64,000 nt of DNA, taken from the NCBI RefSeq assembly GCF_003053745.1, contig NZ_QAYE01000001.1, positions 868,001 to 932,000 of the forward strand, written 5' to 3'. Positions 45,945 through 53,120 of this stretch are shown in pieces (the stretch's first letter is position 1; each line of letters starts with the position of its first letter). The notes beneath the pieces were generated by a model. That model had not been told where the DNA came from and made no database searches. It saw only the letters and a program-made list of their open reading frames with translations. Source of the stretch: Sphingomonas faeni. GTDB taxonomy: Bacteria > Pseudomonadota > Alphaproteobacteria > Sphingomonadales > Sphingomonadaceae. A program made the position numbers and the translations under genes.

Positions 45945-46730
45945 TTACAGGCTTCCGCGCACGCACTCGGCTATGCGGCGTTCCGCGATGTCGAAGAACT
46001 CGGGATCGCGTTCGAACCCGACGAAGTGACGACCACAGCCAAGAGCAGCCACGCCAGCCGATCCACTCCCCATGGTGGGATCAAGCACGAGATTGCCCGG
46101 ATTGCTGTAGGTGTTCACTAGGTAGGTAAGGAGCGCTACCGGCTTCTGTGTCGGGTGGGCGTTCCCGTCCTTCGAGTATTCGAGAACCGATGTCGGGCAG
46201 TTCTCCATAGCCGTGTAGGTCGCGCCTTCATTCTGGCGGGTGTTGCGACCAAGGAAGCGGACCGATGCGCGGTTGTCCTTGACCTTCATACCTTCCCGCA
46301 TCGTCACGCCTTGCGGGTTGTATGTCATCCGGCGCGCGGATCGCTTTGCGCTACAGGTAGTGCCCTTCGAGAAAATCAAGATGTCCTCGTGGGCCTTCAG
46401 CGGCTTGTCATGGGCATTCAAGAAGCCGGTGGTGTTGGTCTTCTTCCAGACCGAAGAGTATTTGTAGAGATCGCGCCCCGCGTTAATCAGGTCCGTTGTG
46501 AATGGCTGACTGGCGAACATCACGATAGCGCCTTTGTCCGTGATGACACGGCGAAGTTCATCCCAAAGGGGTGCCATGGGAATGCGCTTATCCCATTCGC
46601 AGCGGGTAGTAGCGTAGGGAAGATCACCCAACACCAAATCTACCGAACCGTCCGGTATCTCGCGTAGTAGGTCGAGACAGTCACCATCGATAAGATTGGC
46701 TTCGGGAACGGGCGGAAGAAAACCATGCAT
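45945..46730 (-). CDS. DNA methyltransferase, beta-class (N6-adenine or N4-cytosine)
   Basis: 261 residues. Motif IV is LGDLPY (35-39) instead of DPPY, near the N-terminus; motif I (LDPTMGSGSAG) is near the C-terminus, the order of beta-class enzymes; HPTQKP precedes it. DLPY variants are common in phage methyltransferases. No restriction enzyme is near, so it is an orphan, probably protecting phage DNA or setting regulatory methylation. It follows the 87-108-residue gene by 45 nt on the same strand. Confidence 0.9.
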   Translation of the reverse strand: MHGFLPPVPEANLIDGDCLDLLREIPDGSVDLVLGDLPYATTRCEWDKRIPMAPLWDELRRVITDKGAIVMFASQPFTTDLINAGRDLYKYSSVWKKTNTTGFLNAHDKPLKAHEDILIFSKGTTCSAKRSARRMTYNPQGVTMREGMKVKDNRASVRFLGRNTRQNEGATYTAMENCPTSVLEYSKDGNAHPTQKPVALLTYLVNTYSNPGNLVLDPTMGSGSAGVAALGCGRHFVGFERDPEFFDIAERRIAECVRGSL

Positions 46731-46775
46731 GAAGACATCGTATCAGAGCGGGAAGCTCGGGAATATATTAATCGG

Positions 46776-47102
46776 CTATCGAGCGTGCCGTTCTAGCGCC
46801 TCCAACCGTGCCCAAATGGTTTTGTTGTCTTGCACTAGGGCACCGTGTGCGGTGCGCACTCGCTCTGCCATCTCTGCCGCCGCGTCGGACCGTTCTAGGG
46901 CCTTGCTGATAAGCTGGCGGTCGGTGAGATCACCAAGCGCGGTTTGCTGGTCCACATAGGCTGCGATGACATCTGCGCCTTCTACGCCTGCCTCTAGAAG
47001 GGCTAGGGCGATACTGGCGGCGTGTTCGTCTGAAATCATTTTAGGTAATCCCCGGTAGCTTGCAGGGGCTACCGGGGAACACAACAAGTGGGAGTTAGCC
47101 AC
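46776..47102 (-). CDS. Small phage protein, leaderless start at GTG
   Basis: 108 residues from GTG 47102 (MANSHLLCSPVAP), which is exactly three bases behind CTAAATAC. The first 21 codons contain a perfect hairpin; an alternative start is ATG 47039 (MISDEHAASIALALLEAG), giving 87 residues. The rest is a helical, acidic protein (IAAYVDQQTALGDLTDRQLISKALERSDAAAEMAER) likely a coiled coil. Function unknown; probably cotranscribed with the methyltransferase. Confidence 0.55.
   Translation of the reverse strand: MANSHLLCSPVAPASYRGLPKMISDEHAASIALALLEAGVEGADVIAAYVDQQTALGDLTDRQLISKALERSDAAAEMAERVRTAHGALVQDNKTIWARLEALERHAR
47050..47077 (-). other. 10-bp perfect hairpin near the 5' end of the 47102 transcript
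   Basis: CCCCGGTAGC / GCTACCGGGG with an 8-nt loop. If translation starts at GTG 47102 it lies within codons 9-17; if it starts at ATG 47039 it lies in the leader, ten bases before the start. No T-run, so not a terminator. Confidence 0.6.
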
Positions 47103-47105
47103 AGT

Positions 47106-47113
47106 GTATTTAG
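47106..47113 (-). promoter_or_regulatory. CTAAATAC promoter, N3 before GTG (reverse strand)
   Basis: Reverse strand CTAAATAC-ACT-GTG. Same spacing as at forward late genes, so the rule is strand independent. The transcript would begin at or next to the GTG. Confidence 0.65.
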
Positions 47114-47134
47114 TCCCGGTAGCGCCTGACTTGG

Positions 47135-47344
47135 TTAGAAACGCATTTTGAAAAGCAGAGCATCGTCTTCATTCGCAAAGTAAAGCTCGGCTAAATCGAG
47201 TGTATCAGGCGTTGTGACGGTAAAGAATGCTTGGGGGTAATGTGGAATGCGCCACACTATCTTCGAGTTTGGGATGTTTGACGCAAACCAATCTTCGAGC
47301 ATTTTGTCTGATATCTCGTGTCTGATGGTGTGCCGTTCGATCAT
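47135..47344 (-). CDS. Tiny phage protein with F-x-NEDD ending
   Basis: 69 residues: MIERHTIRHEISDKMLEDWF, a hydrophobic strand region (IVWRIPHYPQAFFTV) and the ending ELYFANEDDALLFKMRF, a very clear example of the signature shared by this prophage's small proteins. ATG overlaps the preceding stop (ATGA). Last gene of the 48107-47135 unit. Confidence 0.65.
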   Translation of the reverse strand: MIERHTIRHEISDKMLEDWFASNIPNSKIVWRIPHYPQAFFTVTTPDTLDLAELYFANEDDALLFKMRF

Positions 47345-47529
47345 GACAGCTTCCCCTTACCGGGCGTGAAGCGTCCGTATTTCGAGCTAGACCCGCTGAA
47401 GCGAGCGCGTGCCGTAGAGGGGCCTTTAGAGCGCCCTACAGGGGCTTGCTGGATCGCTGGGGTAACGATGTTCCCCGGCTCTTCATGCGTCGCCAGATAC
47501 GCTGCAATGGCTGCATCAAGGCGGTTCAC
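47341..47529 (-). CDS. Small basic phage protein
   Basis: 62 residues. Helical N-terminus (MNRLDAAIAAYLATHEEPGN) then a Gly/Ser/Lys/Arg-rich unstructured tail (SKGPSTARARFSGSSSKYGR). Joined by 4-nt ATGA overlaps to the genes on both sides. No recognised domain. Confidence 0.55.
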   Translation of the reverse strand: MNRLDAAIAAYLATHEEPGNIVTPAIQQAPVGRSKGPSTARARFSGSSSKYGRFTPGKGKLS

Positions 47530-48107
47530 TTGCGAAGCTCCATAATGATTTTGCCAACCCGGTTGTGCGAAAGGCCAACGATGACGCCAATCTGGCGGCG
47601 GGTGTGTCCTTCTTCGAGAAGTCGAATGATCTTCGCGTTACGGATGTCGTTCGCAGCTTTGACATGTGCCGGGATGGCGTTGCGGTTTGGCGGTATCCGG
47701 CGCGGCTGTGTGAGATCACTCAAAGGCCAACCGCGATCCACTCGACCGCGAATGGTGTTCAGAGCAAGACCGGATTCTTCAGCGGCTTTCGCGATGGCGT
47801 CCTGAACATCGGACGAATACCGACTTGTCCGCATGTTTCGTTGCTGTGCCTTGCGGGTTGCCCACTCGACATTGCCGGGGATGTATCCCTCGTTATTGTC
47901 GATCCGCTCTAGCGACAGATCGGGCGAAGCCTTCGGCTTGATATGTTCTATGAAGCGCTCGAAGCCGTCGTATCCGCGCCATACATCGGCAACGATAATG
48001 CCGCGCGCGCCGTAGCTCGGGTAAGCTTCATGGAATGGATTATGGCAACGATGGATAGCATTGATTAGAGCAGAGTATTCCGAACGGTAGGTATTTCTAA
48101 TAGTCAT
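47526..48107 (-). CDS. HNH-like phage endonuclease/DNA-binding protein
   Basis: 193 residues. The region LSLERIDNNEGYIPGNVEWA followed by TRKAQQRNMR is the C-terminal half of the phage HNH/AP2 homing-type domain that binds DNA; the His of a full HNH (HRCHNPFHEAYPSYGARGI) lies upstream. The C-terminal third has a helix-turn-helix (GHTRRQIGVIVGLSHNRVGK). Start ATG 48107 follows GGGAG; the longer reading to 48131 lacks a site. It may be a homing nuclease or a regulator. Confidence 0.65.
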   Translation of the reverse strand: MTIRNTYRSEYSALINAIHRCHNPFHEAYPSYGARGIIVADVWRGYDGFERFIEHIKPKASPDLSLERIDNNEGYIPGNVEWATRKAQQRNMRTSRYSSDVQDAIAKAAEESGLALNTIRGRVDRGWPLSDLTQPRRIPPNRNAIPAHVKAANDIRNAKIIRLLEEGHTRRQIGVIVGLSHNRVGKIIMELRK

Positions 48108-48167
48108 TGGGTTCTCCCGATAGTTGAACAAAATGCGAGGAAGTTGGTTGAGAACTTCTCACGCCTA

Positions 48168-48175
48168 TTATTTAG
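48168..48175 (-). promoter_or_regulatory. CTAAATAA element ahead of the HNH-like gene
   Basis: Reverse strand, 7/8 match to the octamer, about 60 nt before ATG 48107, with a leader carrying GGGAG. The 48108-48467 interval also holds the 13-mer CTTGAACCTAGTC (48225-48237), the small-RNA unit and the promoter at 48412; no protein gene is visible. Confidence 0.4.
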
Positions 48176-48268
48176 CTAACGGAATGCGTGAATAAGTGCG
48201 GACTTAATAAAATAGTTTGATATTCTTGAACCTAGTCGAAAGATATGGCGCTCGAATGGCCTTTGTGG

Positions 48269-48276
48269 CTAAATAC
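48269..48276 (+). promoter_or_regulatory. CTAAATAC promoter driving a short terminated unit
   Basis: Perfect octamer, but followed by no start codon. A rho-independent terminator lies 48-80 nt downstream. The 13-mer possible operator at 48225-48237 is 31 nt upstream. Confidence 0.65.
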
Positions 48277-48280
48277 TACG

Positions 48281-48357
48281 CGGGAGGGTTAGTCTCCTTC
48301 CGTGTTTTTCCAAAGGTTGAGTGAACCCCCAAGTCTTCAGTGGCTTGGGGGTTTTTC
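48281..48357 (+). ncRNA. Candidate phage small RNA, ~75 nt
   Basis: Bounded by the CTAAATAC promoter (expected start about 48281) and a perfect terminator. It has no ATG reading frame, a 5' mini-hairpin GGAG...CTCC around 48283-48299, the single-stranded CTCCTTCC element that could pair with Shine-Dalgarno sites, and the terminator hairpin. The likely role, if transcribed, is post-transcriptional control of phage or host genes; that is inference. Confidence 0.45.
48324..48356 (+). terminator. Rho-independent terminator of the small-RNA unit
   Basis: Perfect 10-bp stem AACCCCCAAG / CTTGGGGGTT, loop TCTTCAGTGG, then TTTTT. Confidence 0.9.
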
Positions 48358-48411
48358 TTTGTTCGATGAATAATGCGGAAGGTGGGCACGACGCGCTACC
48401 ATGGCCTCTGA

Positions 48412-48419
48412 CTAAATAC
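48412..48419 (+). promoter_or_regulatory. CTAAATAC promoter with long leader
   Basis: Perfect octamer, 48 nt before ATG 48468. The leader holds AAGAGG as ribosome site and the imperfect hairpin GCGAGATTG...CTATCTCG. Confidence 0.65.
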
Positions 48420-48467
48420 CGCACGGCGAGATTGACTATCTCGTTTCAACCAAGAGGAAACAACACC

Positions 48468-49313
48468 ATGACTTACGCAAACCGCAGCCTATCCACGCCT
48501 TTCGCAGATGATCTACCGCCGCCTCCCATTACGATGGGCCGCGATGTCGGGATCGGATCGGTAACGCCGATAACCGTCGCCAACGATTCTACAGCGATCT
48601 TGTCGAACGAAGGCATCTACCGGGCATTCGTGGAACTCGCGCAGAACGACCCTTCGTATCTTCAGCGCCTAGCCGCCAAGTTCGACTACCGGGCACCCTT
48701 CAAGCAATCCGCGCCAATCGTCGCGCTACCCATATCGAAGCTGAAGACCGTAGAAGTTGGGATCGATGACAAGGGGGCACCGAAGCCACCCAAGGGGAAG
48801 CAGCGCGTTCGGGAAGATCGCGCGGCGCTACGGTTCTCTTGCACGATCCAGATTACCACGCCGAAGAGCAGCCAAATCAGTTTGCCATGCTGGACAGGGC
48901 GGGCGCAGTTCCGTTCGCCAGCACGCATGCTGAAGGACGCGCGCGACATGCTGAAGGATAAGCGGATCGGGCAGACCTACCACGATTGGCTTGTGAGCGA
49001 CATTATCCCACTGGCCACCGCGCATGACATGATGATCGGTTGTCTACGGATCGGGACGGAAGGTGAGGGAACGCCGTTCTCGGATCGACAGGTTATCATG
49101 GCAGACCGGGTAGGCTTGGAGGCGCACGAACTCGATAGCGCGATGTTGGTGTCTAATGCAGCCGGGAAACAGGTTGTCGCGAAGCTTCCCCACTTCGACA
49201 AGTTGACCTCGAAGGGCAATGCGTTGGGTGGCGGGTTCGTTATGCAATCACGCGGAAGTCGAGGGGGCGACAAGCTCGATTGGCGCACAGGAGACATCAA
49301 GGTTGACGCCTGA
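48468..49313 (+). CDS. Phage protein of unknown function, possibly recombination-related
   Basis: 281 residues starting MTYANRSLSTPFADDLPPPP. The N-terminus is Pro-rich; the middle has a Lys-rich, possibly nucleic-acid-binding loop (KGAPKPPKGKQRVREDRAAL) and the C-terminal third is alpha-beta (GLEAHELDSAMLVSNAAG, FVMQSRGSRGGDKL). No motif I can name. First gene of the forward late block, with its own promoter and AAGAGG site; it ends four bases before the IR repeat. Confidence 0.6.
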   Translation: MTYANRSLSTPFADDLPPPPITMGRDVGIGSVTPITVANDSTAILSNEGIYRAFVELAQNDPSYLQRLAAKFDYRAPFKQSAPIVALPISKLKTVEVGIDDKGAPKPPKGKQRVREDRAALRFSCTIQITTPKSSQISLPCWTGRAQFRSPARMLKDARDMLKDKRIGQTYHDWLVSDIIPLATAHDMMIGCLRIGTEGEGTPFSDRQVIMADRVGLEAHELDSAMLVSNAAGKQVVAKLPHFDKLTSKGNALGGGFVMQSRGSRGGDKLDWRTGDIKVDA

Positions 49314-49316
49314 AAG

Positions 49317-49454
49317 GTGGGCAAACTCTATGCATCCTCTACTAATATAATATATGTAAAATAAGGTTGCATAGAGTTTGCCCACTTGGGCTACTCGAAG
49401 CAACCCGATGAAGTCGAGCGGGAAACGAAGTAGGTGTTGCATAGAGTTTGCCCA
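49317..49454. repeat. 17-bp inverted repeat around an AT-rich core, plus a third copy
   Basis: GTGGGCAAACTCTATGC at 49317-49333 is mirrored by GCATAGAGTTTGCCCAC at 49369-49385; 35 AT-rich bases (ACTAATATAATATATGTAAA...) lie between. A third copy GCATAGAGTTTGCCCA is at 49439-49454 in the right-arm direction. The remainder to 49574 has no gene. Possible roles: binding sites for a phage protein, a replication origin, or a large terminator stem. Confidence 0.75.
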
Positions 49455-49574
49455 AGCGGGCAACCCGACCCGCTCCGCTCGATATCGCATCCTAGAGAAC
49501 TCGTTACCTCGATTAGGAAGCATCCCGCGTCAGAAAAATAGTTTTTATGCGGGCTTAAAATCCGAGCTTTCCAA

Positions 49575-49582
49575 CTAAATAC
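49575..49582 (+). promoter_or_regulatory. CTAAATAC promoter, N3 before ATG
   Basis: CTAAATAC-AGT-ATG. No Shine-Dalgarno room is left between promoter and start, so the mRNA should be leaderless. Confidence 0.7.
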
Positions 49583-49585
49583 AGT

Positions 49586-50062
49586 ATGACAAGACCTTCA
49601 CCACCGATCATCGAACGACACACGAACGCCAAGTGGCAATCTATCGAAGTCGTAGAACCGGAAGCTCGATACGCCATCTGCCGCAACGGCGATCCGATCC
49701 AGCTACGGACCAAGGACGAGCTAAAGCCGCTTGGCCACTACAAGTATCTGAACTCGACCTTCGCCTATCCCGCACACGCACACAAGCTGGCGGCACGGTT
49801 GAACGATTTCTTCAAGACCAACATCTACGCGGTATACACGCTAGAGCCTCGCGCGCTTGTCCGACCGCCTGAAGTGGTGGTCGAAGACACGCCTTACACG
49901 CGGCGTGTGCGCAACCGTAAGGCTACGGCCTTCCTGCAATACTACCGGGACTTGAACCCTGATGCACCGTTTCCGGTCTATCAGCTTGCCGACCGTGGGC
50001 GCGTGATCTTCGAAGATGAAACAGTGCAGGACACATACAACGAATGGGAGGATGCAGAATGA
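49586..50062 (+). CDS. Small phage protein (158 residues), leaderless
   Basis: Starts three bases after the octamer. N-terminal half is a KilA/T4-endoVII-like mixed fold with no recognised motif (AKWQSIEVVEPEARYAICRN); the C-terminus FPVYQLADRGRVIFEDETVQDTYNEW repeats, with changes, in the next gene (FPMYDDDRSGRVVFEDATVQ...), so the two proteins share a domain. First of six chained tiny genes. Function unknown. Confidence 0.6.
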   Translation: MTRPSPPIIERHTNAKWQSIEVVEPEARYAICRNGDPIQLRTKDELKPLGHYKYLNSTFAYPAHAHKLAARLNDFFKTNIYAVYTLEPRALVRPPEVVVEDTPYTRRVRNRKATAFLQYYRDLNPDAPFPVYQLADRGRVIFEDETVQDTYNEWEDAE

Positions 50063-50328
50063 ACACGACTATGAACAGACTAGGCGAGGCGTTTGTAACG
50101 CTGGCCAGCAAGGCAAAAGACTTCGTAGAAGGTAGCGCACACGGAATGGCAGAGCGTATGGCGCTCCGTCCGTATCTGTTCGATTACAAGCGCCGCTTTC
50201 CTACCGCGAAGTTCCCGATGTATGACGACGACCGCAGCGGACGCGTAGTGTTTGAAGACGCTACGGTTCAAGCTGACTTCCTCGCATTCGTTGCCAATCC
50301 AACTTCCTCGAAGAAGGAGGGTAAGTGA
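50059..50328 (+). CDS. Small phage protein sharing a C-terminal domain with its neighbour
   Basis: 89 residues starting at ATG 50059 (GGGAGG eight bases ahead; ATGA overlap with the previous stop). Helical start (MNRLGEAFVTLASKAKDFVE), then the FDYKRRFPTAKFPMYDDDRS-GRVVFEDATVQADF domain, a close relative of residues ~115-155 of the preceding gene: duplication inside the operon. Confidence 0.6.
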   Translation: MNTTMNRLGEAFVTLASKAKDFVEGSAHGMAERMALRPYLFDYKRRFPTAKFPMYDDDRSGRVVFEDATVQADFLAFVANPTSSKKEGK

Positions 50329-50558
50329 TGTCCAACGCAGTCTACGAAATCGAGAACGCGGACTTCAGCAAGAAACCTGTTACCTACTACTATCGCGCAA
50401 CATTGAAGGAGGAACAGGCGGCGCTTGACCTTGCCGCAATGGTCGGCGGGCACTTCAGTTGTTTGTTCGCGGGGCACTACCTTGTTCGCTTCGCGACACA
50501 TAACATCGTCAAGGAAGGCGGATTGGTAGAAGTGGCACCACGCTTCGAGGTGAAGTGA
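50328..50558 (+). CDS. Small phage protein, unknown
   Basis: 76 residues (MSNAVYEIENADFSKKPVTY). ATG shares a base with the previous stop (TGATG); GGAGG precedes. Beta-rich with ARATLKEEQAALDLA helix; no F-x-DD signature. Function unknown. Confidence 0.5.
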   Translation: MSNAVYEIENADFSKKPVTYYYRATLKEEQAALDLAAMVGGHFSCLFAGHYLVRFATHNIVKEGGLVEVAPRFEVK

Positions 50559-50845
50559 TGGCATGGGACTTCAAAAACCATAGAATGGTCGAGGGCCGTC
50601 CTATGACGCCAGAAGAGGAATGGAGCAGCAAGCGCAATATGTGGAAGTGGCTACTATCGGTAACAGACGAACGCCTAGAAGCTGCGAAGCCGCCCGTTGA
50701 CGGAACACATCTACCTATGTGGTTGGCGGCTTCATACCTTCGCGCCAATCCGCAAGTTGCCTACACGCTAGACTATGATGGCCGCATCATTATCACGGAC
50801 GATGAATGGCGAATGCACTTCCTGCTATCGACGGCGGGTAAGTGA
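50558..50845 (+). CDS. Small phage protein with IITDDEW ending
   Basis: 95 residues, TGATG coupling. Trp-rich N-terminus (MAWDFKNHRM, EEEWSSKRNMWKWLLSVTDE) and the ending YDGRIIITDDEWRMHFLLS, a version of the shared signature. Confidence 0.55.
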   Translation: MAWDFKNHRMVEGRPMTPEEEWSSKRNMWKWLLSVTDERLEAAKPPVDGTHLPMWLAASYLRANPQVAYTLDYDGRIIITDDEWRMHFLLSTAGK

Positions 50846-51216
50846 TGAAGCCGATAGTAATCCGCATCACGCACACTCCCGATATCCAGCGCATGTGCGA
50901 CTGGATCGATAAGAATCTTCCCGAGACATCGTATCTATCGAACACCTTCGCGTTCGGTAACGATGAAGATTGGGTTCTTTGGAAGATGATGTTCAGTGGT
51001 TCGCACCACCACATATGCGATAGGGTTTGGGTTCACACCGAAACCTATAAGAATGTATGCGCGTCGAACAATGCCAAGCAAGCCGCAGCTTCTGCCACTA
51101 GTGCCGCAGCTTCTGCCGTTGGTGCTATGTCTCTAGCCGCTAACTCAATATCTTTTGTCGTTCATCCGCAGGGTTCGACTAGCGTGAAGGTCGCTAACCA
51201 AGTTGGGTGGCTGTGA
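50845..51216 (+). CDS. Small phage protein with Ala-rich repeat
   Basis: 123 residues, TGATG coupling. The signature FAFGNDEDWVLWKMMF is internal (about 33-48), followed by a Cys/His-containing middle and an Ala/Ser helix coded by a 15-base direct repeat (51082-51096 and 51103-51117). Possibly a fusion of a signature domain with a flexible tail. Confidence 0.5.
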   Translation: MKPIVIRITHTPDIQRMCDWIDKNLPETSYLSNTFAFGNDEDWVLWKMMFSGSHHHICDRVWVHTETYKNVCASNNAKQAAASATSAAASAVGAMSLAANSISFVVHPQGSTSVKVANQVGWL

Positions 51217-51539
51217 TGTGGCAACAGAGTAAGCTAGCGCTATCCGACAGGGAGATAGCCGAATATCTTCGTAAGCTCGATAGGGTGATTGAAAGTTATC
51301 GCGCCATCAAAAGCAGCCCTAACATGTGGACCGATGTCACAGGTAGAACGCTGGACGAAGTAAAAAGCCACAAGCTAGACGAGTCAATCTATGATGCGAA
51401 GCGGATGTATGAGCAGCACCTTCGAAGCCGCTACCTTCAGCGCTTCCCGCAGACGCCTTGGTATATCTCCCGCGATGGTTCGATAAGATTCGAAAGCGAA
51501 GACGATACAGTCCACTACTGTATGACGATGAAGCTATGA
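51216..51539 (+). CDS. Small phage protein with ESEDD ending
   Basis: 107 residues, TGATG coupling to the gene before. Helical N-terminus (SDREIAEYLRKLDRVIESYRAI), ending GSIRFESEDDTVHYCMTMKL, again the shared signature. Last of the chain. Confidence 0.55.
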   Translation: MWQQSKLALSDREIAEYLRKLDRVIESYRAIKSSPNMWTDVTGRTLDEVKSHKLDESIYDAKRMYEQHLRSRYLQRFPQTPWYISRDGSIRFESEDDTVHYCMTMKL

Positions 51540-51550
51540 TGTCGCGCCGT

Positions 51551-51558
51551 CTAAATAC
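51551..51558 (+). promoter_or_regulatory. CTAAATAC promoter, N3 before ATG (endolysin)
   Basis: CTAAATAC-CAT-ATG, 12 nt after the previous stop. The same CAT-ATGGCTAA context recurs at 62511. Confidence 0.7.
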
Positions 51559-51561
51559 CAT

Positions 51562-52062
51562 ATGGCTAACCCTGTATGGCTCGATGTAGCAAAGAACCTT
51601 ATCGGTGTATCGGAAGTTCCGGGACCGAAGAACAACCCAACCATCATGGGATGGATCAAGCGGCTTGGTTCCAAGACCCTTGGTATCAGCGTCGTAGACG
51701 AAGATACCGCATGGTGCGGCACCTTCGTTACGCATTGCATGGTGCAGGCGGGTATTACGCCGCCCAAGGTTCCAGTGCGTGCTTCCGCGTGGTCCACATG
51801 GGGGGCTAACCTTCGGGCAGATCGTCTGGCACCCGGCGCGGTGTTGGTGTTCTCGCGTCCCGGTGGTGGCCATGTCGGCTTCTATGTCGGTGAGGATGAC
51901 ACGACCTACTTCGTTCTCGGTGGCAACCAAGCGAACGCCGTCAATGTCTCGAAGATCGCCAAGGCCAGATGCGTTGCCCAACGCTGGCCTACTGGCGTGG
52001 CTGTTACCGGTAGTCCCGTGCGATCCACGCTAAAGGGATCGGTAAGCGAGAACGAGGCATGA
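51562..52062 (+). CDS. Endolysin-like cysteine peptidase (TIGR02594/CHAP type)
   Basis: 166 residues. TAWCGTFVTHCM provides the Cys, GGGHVGFYVGED the His, GGNQANAV the third residue: the TIGR02594 NlpC/P60-like peptidoglycan hydrolase. It would cleave peptide bonds of the cell wall at lysis. No signal peptide, so it needs a holin; no clear holin is next to it. Leaderless by promoter spacing; overlaps the next gene by ATGA. Confidence 0.8.
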   Translation: MANPVWLDVAKNLIGVSEVPGPKNNPTIMGWIKRLGSKTLGISVVDEDTAWCGTFVTHCMVQAGITPPKVPVRASAWSTWGANLRADRLAPGAVLVFSRPGGGHVGFYVGEDDTTYFVLGGNQANAVNVSKIAKARCVAQRWPTGVAVTGSPVRSTLKGSVSENEA

Positions 52063-52442
52063 CGCGCAAGACCTGTGGCATATGCGCCCGCGTCCTAGAC
52101 AACCCGGATGATTGGCTATCGCTCGACTGTGGCGGGGATTGTCGCGGCTGCATGAATGTAATCGAGAACCCGGAAGTGTGGTGCTACCACCGCTGTTATG
52201 TTTGCCTAACCGATTGCGTTATCCGTAACTGGCAGAAGCCACACTTTGAAGAGATGGGGCAGACGATCCGCAACAATCAAGGGAAGCTCGAAAGCCTTTG
52301 TGTCGAAGTCTATTCGAACAGTGGAATGAGCACCCTAATGATGAACTATGCCAACACCCAAGCCGACCTCTACCTAGACCATGCTTATGTCGATCCACCA
52401 AAGAAGCGTTGGCCTAAATCTAACAGGTTGAGGCAGCGATGA
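52059..52442 (+). CDS. Cys-rich phage protein, putative zinc ribbon
   Basis: 127 residues with CGIC...CGGDCRGC and WCYHRCYVC cysteine pairs (N-terminal 50 residues), as in zinc ribbons. The rest is helical and acidic. ATGA overlaps on both sides tie it to endolysin and the following gene. DNA or protein binding is possible; not proven. Confidence 0.6.
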   Translation: MTRKTCGICARVLDNPDDWLSLDCGGDCRGCMNVIENPEVWCYHRCYVCLTDCVIRNWQKPHFEEMGQTIRNNQGKLESLCVEVYSNSGMSTLMMNYANTQADLYLDHAYVDPPKKRWPKSNRLRQR

Positions 52443-52744
52443 CGGGCGAACGATATGGACCGTTCCCCTATGGTCCTTACGATGCACCATGCAGCATGAC
52501 GGAAGATGATTGGGACGATCCCGATTATGCTATCATGCGACAGTGCTATGAATGGCTGGAACGCCACGACCTACAATACCATCGCGACTACTACCACGGC
52601 ATGCTACTCGGAACAGCTACCGGCTGGCAGAACATCGGGTGTGATAGGTTGTGGTTCGCGGATATCGATCACGCGGCAGCTTACCACCTTACATGGTCTG
52701 GGCGTCTGTATGCAGACTATCCAGCATTCGAGCCGTATGCCTGA
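52439..52744 (+). CDS. Small acidic phage protein with F-x-DIDHA ending
   Basis: 101 residues; DDAPCSMTEDDWDDPDY acidic start, helical middle, ending LWFADIDHAAAYHLTW as in the shared signature. ATGA overlap with the Cys-rich gene; its end overlaps the HNH start by 8 nt. Confidence 0.55.
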   Translation: MTGERYGPFPYGPYDAPCSMTEDDWDDPDYAIMRQCYEWLERHDLQYHRDYYHGMLLGTATGWQNIGCDRLWFADIDHAAAYHLTWSGRLYADYPAFEPYA

Positions 52745-53120
52745 TAAGCCAAAGACCTTCGGCAGGGTGGCTAGGAAGGCCACACAGAAGCAAGGCGGCA
52801 GTGCAGGGCTGCGAGATACCAGCGCACGCTATCAGCGCTTACGCGAACGCCTGATGACCGCTGAACCCCTATGCCGATACCACAAGGCGCAAGGCCAGAT
52901 CGTTGCGGCTACCATCCTCGACCACATCATAGCGCTGGCCTTGGGTGGCACCAACGATCCCGATAACCTCGCGCCTGCCTGCCTCGACTGCAACACAGAG
53001 AAGGCAAAGGCAGAGCAGCGTTACCTTCGTGCTGGCCACGATGTCCGGTTCGTTGCCAGCGATCCCGCGCTAGGCAGATGGCTTACGCTTGCAGGCAACC
53101 CAACTCTTCAGCGTTCGTAG
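52737..53120 (+). CDS. HNH endonuclease next to terminase
   Basis: 127 residues. LDHIIALALGGTNDPDNLAP-ACLDCNTEK is the HNH metal finger (D-H-I ... N ... C-x-x-C). Such genes next to terminase assist DNA cleavage at packaging sites. The start MPDKPKTFGR overlaps the previous gene by 8 nt. 3' end converges with a reverse gene, overlapping 38 nt. Confidence 0.85.
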   Translation: MPDKPKTFGRVARKATQKQGGSAGLRDTSARYQRLRERLMTAEPLCRYHKAQGQIVAATILDHIIALALGGTNDPDNLAPACLDCNTEKAKAEQRYLRAGHDVRFVASDPALGRWLTLAGNPTLQRS

